From a gamma proteobacterium SS-5 (GTDB taxonomy: Bacteria; Pseudomonadota; Gammaproteobacteria; Chromatiales; Chromatiaceae): 64,000 nucleotides of DNA. Every line of letters begins with the position of its first letter. Within the stretch, counting starts at the first letter, position 1. The translations under genes were made by a program, and so were the position numbers. Shown piece after piece: positions 26,248-35,239 of the stretch. Below the pieces are notes generated by a model. The model saw only the letters and a list, made by a program, of their open reading frames with translations. It had not been told where the DNA came from and did no database searches. Where the stretch lies: contig CP032508.2 in the NCBI GenBank assembly GCA_009497875.2, forward strand, positions 1,922,001 through 1,986,000. The letters are read 5' to 3'.

Positions 26248-27246
26248 TTATGTGGATTTTTCCTCAAATGCGTAGGGCAGGGGCAGAATTTTCAGCTCAG
26301 GCCCGCTCAGGCTGGCCAGATGCAGGGGGCCATCGGCCTGGCTGATCTCCAGCACGGCGAGCAGCTCCCATTGGCCGTCGGCCTCGCTCGCTGCCGCTTC
26401 CACCACCCGCCCGGCACCCTGGCCCGAGGTGCTGTGGGGGGAGAAGATCTCCATCCCCGGCAGCACCGGCTCGGCGCTGGCGAGCCGGGCGCGGTACATG
26501 CGACGCTTCAGCTTGCCCAGGTATTGCATGCGCGCCACCACCTCCTGGCCGGTGAAGCAGCCCTTGGTAAAGCTCAGGCCATTGACCAGCTGCAGGTTGG
26601 CCATCTGCGGCACGAAGGCCTCCACCGTTGCCTCATGCACCACCGGCTCGCCGGCGCGAATGGCCAGCAGCTTCCAGCTCTCGACATCCCCCGGCCGGGC
26701 CGCTTCGCTCAGCCGTTGCCAGAGTCCGGCGGCCTGCTGGGGGTCGGCCAGCAACAGAAAGCGCGGCCGGTTCTCTGCTGGGTTCTCCGCCAGACTTCCC
26801 ATCAGGCGCAGGCAGCACAGGCCCTCTTGCTGAATACAATCATCCACCCCCTCTGGCACCTGGCCCAACAGCTGTTGCAGCAGGGCCTCGGCACCCGCGC
26901 CGGCCAGGCCCATCTGGCGCCAGTCGGCGCTGGCGTCGCGCAGGCTGACCTTGGCGCGCAGCACATGCATCTGCAGGCGCTGGCGCAGGGGCTCAAGCCG
27001 CTCTGACGGCAGCTGCAACAGCCAGCCCTTAGCCGCCGGGATGACGCGAAACAGCGCCAGCATACGCCCCTTGGGGGAGCACAGGGCGCTGAGCTGGCTG
27101 CGATGGGGGCCAATCTCGCGGCTGTCGTTGGTGAATTGGCCCTGCATAAAGCTCAGGGCGTCCTCGCCCTCAACATGGATCAGGCCCAGGTGGCTCAGAT
27201 CATAGAGGACGCAATCGGGCAGGCTGGATGATGGGGGGGTGTTCAT
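26248..27246 (-). CDS. ygfZ: YgfZ/GcvT-like folate-binding protein
   Basis: A 332-residue protein of the YgfZ/COG0354 family, which binds folate and helps repair or assemble certain Fe-S proteins and supports tRNA thiomethylation. The signature KGCFTGQEVVARMQYLGK matches the family K-G-C-[YF]-x-G-Q-E motif, including the functional Cys. The N-terminal LSHLGLIHVEGEDALSFMQGQ is also typical. It is divergent from the RNB-domain gene across 79 bp, which must hold both promoters (a TATGAT at 27289-27294 may serve the right-hand gene). Confidence 0.92.
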   Translation of the reverse strand: MNTPPSSSLPDCVLYDLSHLGLIHVEGEDALSFMQGQFTNDSREIGPHRSQLSALCSPKGRMLALFRVIPAAKGWLLQLPSERLEPLRQRLQMHVLRAKVSLRDASADWRQMGLAGAGAEALLQQLLGQVPEGVDDCIQQEGLCCLRLMGSLAENPAENRPRFLLLADPQQAAGLWQRLSEAARPGDVESWKLLAIRAGEPVVHEATVEAFVPQMANLQLVNGLSFTKGCFTGQEVVARMQYLGKLKRRMYRARLASAEPVLPGMEIFSPHSTSGQGAGRVVEAAASEADGQWELLAVLEISQADGPLHLASLSGPELKILPLPYAFEEKST

Positions 27247-27325
27247 GGATTTTGCTCCCTCGGGTCAGGGTGGGTGGGGCGAGTGCGGTATGATAGCCGA
27301 CCAAACTTGAGAATACTGAGATTAC

Positions 27326-29143
27326 ATGAGTCCGGAAAAGCTGCAAATCAACGCCCTGGTGCTGTATAAGGGCCATCCCGCACGCATTCTAGCCCTTGCC
27401 GATAAGGTGGAAATCGAACTGGAGGGAGGCAAGACCAAACGGGTACGCGACAAGGACGTGATCCTGCTGCACCCAGGTCCGCTGCAGCAACTGCAGGGCC
27501 TGCCCGGCGAGGCCGCCGATGTCACCGAGGCCTGGGAGCTGCTGGAGGGTGAAGAGAGCCGCTTTGCCGATCTGCTGGAGCTGGTGTTCGAGCGGCCCGG
27601 TCCGGCCCAGGCCTGGTCACTCTGGCTGAGCCTGGCCGAGGGGCTCTGGTTCGAGGGTGATATCAACGCCCTCAGGCCGCGTAGCGCCGAACAGATCGCC
27701 GCTGATCGCGCCGCCCGCGAGGAAAAGGCGCGCAAGGAGCAGGAATGGGCCGATCTGCTGCAGCGCCTGCAACAGCGGCAGATACTAGCGGAAGATCGGG
27801 GCCAGCTGAGCGAGGTGGAGCGCCTGGCCCTGGGTCAGCTGGCGCAGAGTCGTATCCTGGAGGCGCTGGGCATTGCCGCGACGCCGGAAAACGCCCACCG
27901 TCTGCTGGTGGAGCTGGGCTACTGGCCCGATCATCAAAACCCCCATCCAGGGCGTCAGGGCGTGCCGCTGGACTCGCCCCAGCTGGAGCCGGGGGAGCTG
28001 CAGCAGGAGCCGCGCCAGGACCTGACCGAGCTGACCGCCTGGGCCATAGACGACGAACACAGCAATGACCCGGACGACGCCATCAGCTTCGATGGCGACC
28101 GCCTCTGGGTGCATGTGGCCGATGTCGCCGCCCTGGTGGTGCCGGACTCGGCGCTGGATCAGGAAGCCCGCAGCCGGGGCGCCAATCTCTATCTGCCGGA
28201 AACCATCAGCCACATGCTGCCGCCGCCCCTGACCGAGATGCTGGGACTGGGGCTGCAGGAACGCTCACCGGCCCTATCCATCGGCCTTCGCCTGTCGGAG
28301 GCGGCCGAGCCTGTGGACATAGCCATCTGCGCCAGCCACATCCGCGCCACGCGCATCAGCTATGCCGAGGCCAACCGACGCCTGGAGCAGGAGCCCTTTG
28401 CCAGCATCCGCAGCCTGACCGAGCGCTACCGCGCCCGTCGTCAGCAGGCCGGTGCCGTGGGGCTGGACCTGCCCGAGGTGAGCCTGCGGGTGATCGACGG
28501 CAGGCCGCAGATTAAACCCCAGGAGAAGCTGGACAGCCGGGAGATGGTCACCGACGCCATGCTCATGGCCGGCGAGGCGGTGGCCAGTTATTGTCTGCAA
28601 CACCAGATTGCCGTGCCCTTTGCCGTGCAGGCCCCGCCGGATGAGTTGCGCAGCCCCGGCAGCCTGGCGCAGATGTACGCCTACCGGCGTTTCTTCAAGC
28701 CGACCCGCTCGCAGACGGAGCCGGGCCTGCACTCCGGGCTGGGCCTGCAGCGCTATGTGCGCGCCACCAGCCCGCTGCGCCGCTATCCCGACCTGCTGAC
28801 GCATCAGCAGCTGCGTGCCCATCTGGCCGGGCGCGAGCCCCTGAGCCTGGAGCAGGTCTCCCTGCGTGCCAGCCAGTCCGACGAGGGCAGTTTTTTGCGC
28901 CGCCGCACCGAGCGCCTGTCCAACCAGCACTGGAAGCTGGTCTGGCTGCGGCAGAATGCCGATTGGCAGGGCGAGGGGGTGGTGGTGGAGCAGGGCGAAC
29001 GGCACATGGTGGTGATGATCCCCGAGCTGGCCTTTGAGGCCCGCATGCGCCTCAAACCTGAATACAGCCTGGATCAGGCGGTACGGATGAAGGTGCGCGA
29101 GATCAATCTACCCGAGCAGCTGGCCTATTTTCGGTTGTTATAA
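27326..29143 (+). CDS. RNB-domain (RNase II family) exoribonuclease
   Basis: A 605-residue protein of the RNase II/R superfamily, 3'-5' exoribonucleases. An N-terminal small beta-barrel-like region is followed by the catalytic RNB core, with DDEHSNDPDDAISFDGDRLW carrying the metal-binding aspartates, and RATSPLRRYPDLLTHQQL. The C-terminus has an S1-like beta region. It is shorter than RNase R and resembles the RNase II-like proteins of environmental gammaproteobacteria. The exact orthology is not settled, so no symbol is given. Confidence 0.88.
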   Translation: MSPEKLQINALVLYKGHPARILALADKVEIELEGGKTKRVRDKDVILLHPGPLQQLQGLPGEAADVTEAWELLEGEESRFADLLELVFERPGPAQAWSLWLSLAEGLWFEGDINALRPRSAEQIAADRAAREEKARKEQEWADLLQRLQQRQILAEDRGQLSEVERLALGQLAQSRILEALGIAATPENAHRLLVELGYWPDHQNPHPGRQGVPLDSPQLEPGELQQEPRQDLTELTAWAIDDEHSNDPDDAISFDGDRLWVHVADVAALVVPDSALDQEARSRGANLYLPETISHMLPPPLTEMLGLGLQERSPALSIGLRLSEAAEPVDIAICASHIRATRISYAEANRRLEQEPFASIRSLTERYRARRQQAGAVGLDLPEVSLRVIDGRPQIKPQEKLDSREMVTDAMLMAGEAVASYCLQHQIAVPFAVQAPPDELRSPGSLAQMYAYRRFFKPTRSQTEPGLHSGLGLQRYVRATSPLRRYPDLLTHQQLRAHLAGREPLSLEQVSLRASQSDEGSFLRRRTERLSNQHWKLVWLRQNADWQGEGVVVEQGERHMVVMIPELAFEARMRLKPEYSLDQAVRMKVREINLPEQLAYFRLL

Positions 29144-29481
29144 TTTGGTGACTCGGGACTCGGGACTCGGGACTCGGGACTCGGCAGGCTCCGTAGCCCG
29201 GATTTCGTTTCGCTGCATCCGGGCTACCACTTTGCACCTCTGAGCGCCAGTTCGGAATTTCCGGGGCTCGGAGCTCCCAGGACAATGGCGTCAACTTAGC
29301 GCGAAAGCGCTGGCTGAGCGAACGGCTTAAGCAGCCCGTAAATGTCTTAAGTTGACGCCATTGGGCCTGGAGCGGGCCATGCCCTGCTGCCAGTTGTGTT
29401 CATTCGCGTTCATTCGCGGACTTAAATCTAATAACCACCTCAACTTCAACGCTATCTTCAACCCTTTCTGGCCCTTAACCC
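29144..29481. repeat. Repeat-filled intergenic region before prfC
   Basis: No gene in these 338 bp. In order: five perfect tandem copies of GACTCGG (29150-29184), a GTAGCCCGGAT..ATCCGGGCTAC palindrome (29193-29227), the AATTTCCGGGGCTCGGAGCT segment shared with 15.19 kb, and an 81-bp element with perfect 16-bp inverted ends (29283-29363). The prfC promoter is probably in the last 100 bp. Confidence 0.65.
29283..29363. mobile_element. 81-bp MITE-like element
   Basis: The termini CAATGGCGTCAACTTA (29283-29298) and TAAGTTGACGCCATTG (29348-29363) are perfect 16-bp inverted repeats around a 49-bp core with no coding capacity. The structure suggests a non-autonomous miniature element mobilised by an IS elsewhere. 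No target duplication is evident. Confidence 0.6.
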
Positions 29482-31062
29482 ATGTCCCCATTCATCGAAC
29501 AACTCAGCAAACGCCGCACCTTCGCCATCATCTCCCATCCGGACGCCGGCAAGACCACCTTGACGGAAAAGCTGCTGCTGTTCGGCGGTGCCATTCAGCT
29601 GGCCGGTACGGTCAAGGGGCGCAAGGCCGCCCGTCATGCCACCTCGGACTGGATGAAGATGGAGCAGGAGCGCGGCATCTCGGTGACCTCCTCGGTGATG
29701 CAGTTTCCCTACAACGGCCGCGTGGTCAACCTGCTCGACACCCCCGGTCATGAGGACTTCTCCGAGGACACCTACCGCACCCTCACCGCCGTGGATTCGG
29801 CGCTGATGGTGATCGACGTCGCCAAGGGTGTCGAAGAGCGCACCATCAAGCTGATGGAGGTGTGCCGCATGCGTGCCACCCCCATCCTCACCTTCATCAA
29901 CAAGCTCGACCGCGAGGGCCGCGATGCCATGGAGCTGCTGGACGAGGTAGAGAGCGTGCTCGGTATCCAGTGCGCCCCGGCCAGCTGGCCCATCGGCATG
30001 GGCAAGCGCTTTCGCGGCGTCTATGACCTGCGCACCGATACCACCCACATGTTCAGCCCCACCCACGGCGGCAAGATCCAGCAGGGCGAGCTGATCATCG
30101 GCCTGGACAACCCGCGCCTGGATGAGCTGGTGGGCGATCAGGCCGATGAACTGCGCACCGAGGTGGAACTGGTGCGCGGTGCCAGCCACGCGATCGACCA
30201 TGCCGCCTACCTGCGCGGCGAGCAGACGCCGGTGTTTTTTGGCTCGGCGATCAACAACTTTGGCGTCAAGGAACTGCTGGATGCCTTTGTCGATTACGCG
30301 CCGCCACCGCTGCCGCGCAAGACGGTGCAGCGCCTGGTCGATCCTGCCGAGGAGAAAATGACCGGCTTCGTGTTCAAGATTCAGGCCAACATGGACCCCC
30401 AGCACCGCGACCGCGTCGCCTTCTTCCGCGTCTGTTCCGGCAGCTACCGCAAAGGGATGAAGCTCAATCATGTGCGCCTGGGCAAGACGGTGCAGGTGGC
30501 CAATGCCGTCACCTTCCAGGCCGACGAGCGCGCCCAGGTGGAGGAGGCCTGGCCGGGTGACATCATCGGCCTGCACAACCACGGCACCATGCAGATCGGC
30601 GATACCTTCACCGAGGGCGAGAACCTCAAGTACGAGGGCATCCCCTTCTTCGCCCCCGAGCTGTTCCGCCGCGTGGTGCTGAAAGACCCGCTGAAAGGCA
30701 AGCAACTGCTCAAAGGCATATTGCAGCTCTCCGAAGAAGGCGCCACCCAGAGCTTCCGACCCCTGAAAAACAACGACCTCATCCTTGGTGCCGTCGGCGT
30801 GCTGCAGTTCGAGGTGGCGGCGCAACGGCTCAAGGACGAATACAACGTCGAGGCGGTGGTGGAGGCAGTCGGCATAGCCACCGCCCGCTGGATACAATGC
30901 GATGACAGCAAGATGCTGGAGCAATTCCGCAGCAAGGCCCACGACAATCTGGCCCTGGACGGCGATGATCAGCTGGTCTATCTCGCCCCCACCCGGGTCA
31001 ACCTGCAACTGGCCCAGGAGCGCTGGCCGGACATCCACTTTCTGGCCACTCGCGAGCTTTAA
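29482..31062 (+). CDS. prfC: Peptide chain release factor 3
   Basis: A 526-residue translational GTPase that recycles RF1/RF2 after termination. G motifs are intact: [13 protein letters not shown] (P-loop), [15 protein letters not shown] (switch I), [16 protein letters not shown] (G3) and NKLDREGRD (G4). Length matches RF3. Upstream is a cluster of repeats rather than a partner gene, and an E-type repeat (GACAGAGG units, 31064-31106) begins at its stop, so it is probably a single transcription unit. Confidence 0.97.
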   Translation: MSPFIEQLSKRRTFAIISHPDAGKTTLTEKLLLFGGAIQLAGTVKGRKAARHATSDWMKMEQERGISVTSSVMQFPYNGRVVNLLDTPGHEDFSEDTYRTLTAVDSALMVIDVAKGVEERTIKLMEVCRMRATPILTFINKLDREGRDAMELLDEVESVLGIQCAPASWPIGMGKRFRGVYDLRTDTTHMFSPTHGGKIQQGELIIGLDNPRLDELVGDQADELRTEVELVRGASHAIDHAAYLRGEQTPVFFGSAINNFGVKELLDAFVDYAPPPLPRKTVQRLVDPAEEKMTGFVFKIQANMDPQHRDRVAFFRVCSGSYRKGMKLNHVRLGKTVQVANAVTFQADERAQVEEAWPGDIIGLHNHGTMQIGDTFTEGENLKYEGIPFFAPELFRRVVLKDPLKGKQLLKGILQLSEEGATQSFRPLKNNDLILGAVGVLQFEVAAQRLKDEYNVEAVVEAVGIATARWIQCDDSKMLEQFRSKAHDNLALDGDDQLVYLAPTRVNLQLAQERWPDIHFLATREL

Positions 31063-31063
31063 C

Positions 31064-31106
31064 CCAGAGGACAGAGGGCAAAAGACAGAGGGTAGAGCAC
31101 GGAGGG
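31064..31106. repeat. Dispersed GAGGACAGAGG/AAGACAGAGG repeat
   Basis: Purine-rich units (AGAGGACAGAGGGCAAAAGACAGAGG) directly after prfC. They are related to the inverted copy at 41772-41807 that overlaps the 3' end of the diguanylate cyclase gene. The rest of the gap to 31255 shows nothing else. Confidence 0.5.
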
Positions 31107-31255
31107 GGAGCATTAGCCATAGACTCATTTCATATTGGACAAGGCTCGGAATAACTCCTGAGCGGCTTTCCGTGGCATAATACCGGGCTGCTTGCCAGGG
31201 TCGAGCCGGTCGTTGTGGCCTGGGGTCCTGGGTACCGTTCGGGGATCCGCGCCGC

Positions 31256-32695
31256 ATGAATGAGCTTTTCGCCTTCTACCATTCCCTGGGAATCAGCCCG
31301 GAAGAGCTGGAGCTGGGCCTGCGCGTCCTGTTTCAGGTGTTGCTGCTGACCTCCTCGGCGGTGTTTTCCGGCTCAGAGACGGCGCTGTTTTCGCTTAGCC
31401 GCATCGATCTGCAGCGCCTGCGCCAGACCCGCAACCGGTATTCCGAGAGCGTGCACGCCATGCTCGACGAGCCGCGGCGGCTGATCATCTCCATCCTCTG
31501 CGGCAATGAGCTGGTGAACATCGCCTCGGCGGTGAACATGACCGGCATCCTGCTGCTGCTCTACGGCAGCGAGGATACGGTATGGATCAACATCCTGGTG
31601 ATGGTGCCGCTGCTGCTGCTGATCGGCGAGGTCACCCCCAAGACCATCGCCGTCAACTACCCGCTGGAGTTCACTACCCGCCTGTCGGCCAGGATCTTGC
31701 CGCGCTGGATTATTCTGATCACGCCGCTGCGCGAGGCGGTGCGCATGGTCGCCGATCGCATCACCACCTGGCTGGTGGGTGAGGGCGTGAGTCGGCAGAA
31801 TATCCTCAAGCCCGACGAGTTTCGCACCCTGCTGGAAGAGGGTGAGGAGACCGGGGTGATCGACGCCACCGAACGGGTGCTGATCGGCAACCTGCTGGAG
31901 GCCACCGAGACCGACATCTCCCGCATCATGACGCCGGGGCCGCGCATCCGTTTTCTGGATGCCGACCTGCCGGTGCCCGAGATGATCGAGCGGTTCCGCG
32001 AATACTGCCACCCACGGGTACCGGTGTATCAGGGTCACTGGGACAATGTCATCGGCTTCATCCACTCCGAGCAGATCCTCAAGCTGGTGCGCGGCGGCGG
32101 CGATCTCAGCCAGGTGACCCTGGAGATGATCCTCAAGCCGGCCCACTTCGTGCCGCCGACCAAGAAGGTGGACGAGATGTTCGACTACTTTCAGGCGCAC
32201 AACACCCGCATCGCCATTGTGCTGGGCGAATACGGCGAGGTGCTGGGGCTGGTGACCCTGAAGGACGTGCTCACCTTCATCTTCGGCGAGATCTCCGGCA
32301 AGATGGAGGAAGAGGACTACAGCACCGGCGAGGAGGGCGGCTGGCTGGTGCCCGGCGACATGCGCCTGGGCGATTTCTACAACCTGGCGAACATCGATCT
32401 GGACGATCCGGTGATGGCCACCGTCGGCGGCGTGGCCTTCCGCCTGTTTGACCGCCTGCCCCGCGAGGGGGATCGGGAGGTGCACGAGGGCTGCGAGTTC
32501 ATCGTCAAGGAGGTGCAGGGCCTGCGCATCAGCCAGCTGCTGATCCGCAAGGTGACCAAGGAAGGGGTCGATGAAGAGGCCCCAGCAGCGGATGGGGCGG
32601 ATGCCGATGAAACGGCGCTGGCAACCGCCGAGACCGCCAATGAGACCCCCAGCGAGCCCCCCAACACGCCCCCTGGCGAGCAGGAGAAAATCTGA
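31256..32695 (+). CDS. CNNM/CorC-type membrane protein with CBS domains
   Basis: A 479-residue HlyC/CorC (hemolysin-like) family protein. An N-terminal DUF21/CNNM transmembrane domain (first helix FQVLLLTSSAVFSGSETALFSLS) is followed by two CBS motifs (VPVYQGHWDNVIGFIHSE and IAIVLGEYGEVLGLVTLKDVL), a CorC-HlyC domain, and an acidic Ala/Glu/Pro-rich tail. Relatives take part in Mg2+/Co2+ homeostasis. Its stop overlaps the start of a second paralogue (TGATG), so the pair is coupled. Confidence 0.88.
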   Translation: MNELFAFYHSLGISPEELELGLRVLFQVLLLTSSAVFSGSETALFSLSRIDLQRLRQTRNRYSESVHAMLDEPRRLIISILCGNELVNIASAVNMTGILLLLYGSEDTVWINILVMVPLLLLIGEVTPKTIAVNYPLEFTTRLSARILPRWIILITPLREAVRMVADRITTWLVGEGVSRQNILKPDEFRTLLEEGEETGVIDATERVLIGNLLEATETDISRIMTPGPRIRFLDADLPVPEMIERFREYCHPRVPVYQGHWDNVIGFIHSEQILKLVRGGGDLSQVTLEMILKPAHFVPPTKKVDEMFDYFQAHNTRIAIVLGEYGEVLGLVTLKDVLTFIFGEISGKMEEEDYSTGEEGGWLVPGDMRLGDFYNLANIDLDDPVMATVGGVAFRLFDRLPREGDREVHEGCEFIVKEVQGLRISQLLIRKVTKEGVDEEAPAADGADADETALATAETANETPSEPPNTPPGEQEKI

Positions 32696-33957
32696 TGGAT
32701 CTGGCCATTGTCATCCCCCTGATCATTGTCTTTCTGCTGCTCAAGGGCTTCTTCTCCGGCTCCGAGATCGCCATGGTCAACTCGGACAAGCTCAAGCTGC
32801 GCCACCAGGCCAAGATCGGCGACAAGGGTGCCCAGCTGGTGCTCAAGCTGTTCAAGAAGCCCGATGTGATCCTCGGCACCACCCTGGTGGGCACCAACAT
32901 TGCCACGGTGACCATCTCTACCCTGGGGGCGCTGCTGTTCATCGAGCTGTTCGGCTCTAATGGCGACCTCATCTCGGTGCTGGTGATGACCCCCATACTG
33001 CTCATCCTCGGCGAGGTGGTGCCGAAGAGCATCTTCCAGCAGAAGGCCGATGGCATTGCGGTCAAGGCCATCTACGGCCTGCGTTTTTTCTCTTTGCTGT
33101 TCTATCCGGTGATCTTCGTCTTCAGCGGCGTGGCGCGTACCTTCACCCGCCTGGTCGGCGATGGCACCGTGCCCCAGCACCTGTTCATCACCCGCGATGA
33201 ACTGCGCGTGCTGCTGGATGTATCGGACACCTCCAGTGGCCCCTCGACCATTGATCGCAAGCGCATCCGCCGCATCATCCGCTTTGCCGATACCACCGTG
33301 GGCGAGGCCATGATCCCCCTGGCGGATGTCTATGGCTTCAACGAGTCGCGCAACATGAAAGAGGCGATCCGCATCGTCATGCGCCACGGCTACAACCGCC
33401 TGCCGGTGTACCGGGGTAACATCACCAACGTCAAGGGCGTGCTCACCCTGAGCACCTGGGATTTGATGAAGCCGGACCTGGCCGACGAGCCCATCTCCAA
33501 CTACGTGCAACCGGCGCTGTTTCTTTCCCCCAAGCAGACCATAGACCGCGCCCTGCCCAAGTTGCAGGCGCGGGACGATCACATGGCGGTGGTGGTGGAC
33601 GAGTTTGGCTCGGCCATCGGCATACTCACCATGGAGGACGTGTTCGAGGAGGTGGTGGGCGAGATCGATGTCGGTTACGACTTCGACGAATACCACCCCA
33701 AGCAGCGCGTGTACATAGAGCATGAATCCGAGACCTCGCACCTGATGAGCGGGCGTATGCCCATCTCCGAGATCAACGATATCCTCTATGTCCATTTCCC
33801 CGTGGGCGAGGCCCACACCGTGGGGGGGCTGATCATCAGCCGCCTGCGCAAGATCCCCAGCGCCGGTGATTTCATAGAAGAACAGGATTACCGGCTGACC
33901 GTGCTGGAGGCCGATGAGCGATCGGTCATCCGGGTGCGCGTTGAACGCTTGTTATGA
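32695..33957 (+). CDS. CNNM/CorC-type membrane protein with CBS domains, paralogue
   Basis: A 420-residue second member of the same family, with DUF21/CNNM helices ([20 protein letters not shown]), CBS pair ([46 protein letters not shown]) and a CorC-HlyC C-terminus. It differs clearly from its upstream neighbour, so the tandem is old or recruited rather than a recent copy. Together they may form a heteromer. MtnA starts 7 bp downstream. Confidence 0.88.
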   Translation: MDLAIVIPLIIVFLLLKGFFSGSEIAMVNSDKLKLRHQAKIGDKGAQLVLKLFKKPDVILGTTLVGTNIATVTISTLGALLFIELFGSNGDLISVLVMTPILLILGEVVPKSIFQQKADGIAVKAIYGLRFFSLLFYPVIFVFSGVARTFTRLVGDGTVPQHLFITRDELRVLLDVSDTSSGPSTIDRKRIRRIIRFADTTVGEAMIPLADVYGFNESRNMKEAIRIVMRHGYNRLPVYRGNITNVKGVLTLSTWDLMKPDLADEPISNYVQPALFLSPKQTIDRALPKLQARDDHMAVVVDEFGSAIGILTMEDVFEEVVGEIDVGYDFDEYHPKQRVYIEHESETSHLMSGRMPISEINDILYVHFPVGEAHTVGGLIISRLRKIPSAGDFIEEQDYRLTVLEADERSVIRVRVERLL

Positions 33958-33964
33958 GGTAGAT

Positions 33965-35038
33965 ATGAGCAAATTGCTGCAGCCCGCCGAACTGGGCCTG
34001 GAACTCAAGGCCGACAACGCCATTGTCTGGCATGAGGATGACCTCTACCTGCTGGATCAGCGCCTGCTGCCCCAGCGCGGGGCCTTCCTGCCCCTGCGCA
34101 GCCTGACCGAGGTGGCCAAGGCGATCCGAGACATGGTGGTGCGCGGTGCCCCGGCGATTGGCGTCACCGCCGCCTACGGCCTGGTGCTGGCGGCCCGTGA
34201 GCGCTATGCCGAGAGTCCCATCGGCTGGTTTGAGCTGATGCAGCAGGACTTTGACCAGCTGGCCGCAGCCCGGCCCACGGCGGTCAACCTGTTCTGGGCC
34301 ATAGAGCGTATCCGGGGCCTGGCCCAGGGCCTGGACGGCAACCCGGAAGGACCGCTGCTGGCCGAGGCGCGGCGCATCCACGCCGAGGATATCGCCGCCA
34401 ACAGGCGCATCGGCGATCTGGGCGCGGACCTGATCCGCAAGCCCACCGCCATCATCACCCACTGCAACGCCGGTGCCCTGGCCACCGGCGGCTACGGTAC
34501 CGCCCTGGGGGTGATCCGCTCGGCCCATGCCCAGGGCAAGGTGGAGCGGGTCTATGCCGACGAGACCCGGCCCTGGCTGCAGGGAGCCCGACTCACCGCC
34601 TGGGAGCTGGTGCAGGACGGCATCCCGGTCTCCCTGATGGCCGATGGCGCAGCGGCGGCGCGTATGCGCGAGGGCGGCATCGGCTGGGTGGTGGTGGGCT
34701 CGGACCGCATTGCCGCCAATGGCGATGTGGCCAATAAGATCGGCACCTACGGCCTGGCCATTGCCGCCCGTCATCACGGGGTCAAATTCATGGTCGCCGC
34801 GCCCACCTCCACCATCGACATGGGGCTGACCAACGGCGGCATGATCCCCATCGAGACCCGTGCCTCGGACGAGGTCTTCAGCTGCGGCGGCCAGCGCGTC
34901 GCCAGCGAGGGTGCCCACGCCTGGAACCCGGTGTTCGACGTCACCCCGGCGGAGCTGGTGGACGCCATAGTCACCGAGAAGGGCATAGTCCTCAAGCCGG
35001 ACGCGGGCAAGCTGGCGCGGCTGGTGCAGAAGGGGTGA
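33965..35038 (+). CDS. mtnA: S-methyl-5-thioribose-1-phosphate isomerase
   Basis: A 357-residue eIF2B-like isomerase of the methionine salvage pathway that converts methylthioribose-1-phosphate to the ribulose form. Motifs include [13 protein letters not shown], the catalytic Cys in [18 protein letters not shown], and the substrate-binding region NKIGTYGLA. The ATG at 33965 follows GAGG. An open frame extends 17 codons upstream into the preceding gene and is not used. MtnA next to gyrA is the usual gammaproteobacterial order. Confidence 0.95.
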   Translation: MSKLLQPAELGLELKADNAIVWHEDDLYLLDQRLLPQRGAFLPLRSLTEVAKAIRDMVVRGAPAIGVTAAYGLVLAARERYAESPIGWFELMQQDFDQLAAARPTAVNLFWAIERIRGLAQGLDGNPEGPLLAEARRIHAEDIAANRRIGDLGADLIRKPTAIITHCNAGALATGGYGTALGVIRSAHAQGKVERVYADETRPWLQGARLTAWELVQDGIPVSLMADGAAAARMREGGIGWVVVGSDRIAANGDVANKIGTYGLAIAARHHGVKFMVAAPTSTIDMGLTNGGMIPIETRASDEVFSCGGQRVASEGAHAWNPVFDVTPAELVDAIVTEKGIVLKPDAGKLARLVQKG

Positions 35039-35053
35039 TCGGGACTTAAGCTT

Positions 35054-35083
35054 CGGGATTCGGGACTCGGGACTCGGGACTCG
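35054..35083. repeat. Tandem CGGGACT heptamers
   Basis: CGGGATT followed by three CGGGACT units after mtnA. It is the same heptamer family as the GACTCGG array at 29150-29184. Confidence 0.6.
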
Positions 35084-35239
35084 AAATTTGCCACGGATGT
35101 TTAATCCTAACTCCGTGCTCTCTGCGTCCGGCTTAGGCCGCTGCTAAGGCATATCCAGACTGTCATCCCGGTCGGTCTGTGGTAAAATTCGCAGCTCGAT
35201 AAATCAAATAAAACAGCTGATTCAGGACATTTCCCCTCC

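Noticed and set aside
29150-29184. Possible CRISPR or short array from regular GACTCGG units
   Set aside because: The units are 7 bp and contiguous, with no spacers and no cas genes anywhere in the window.
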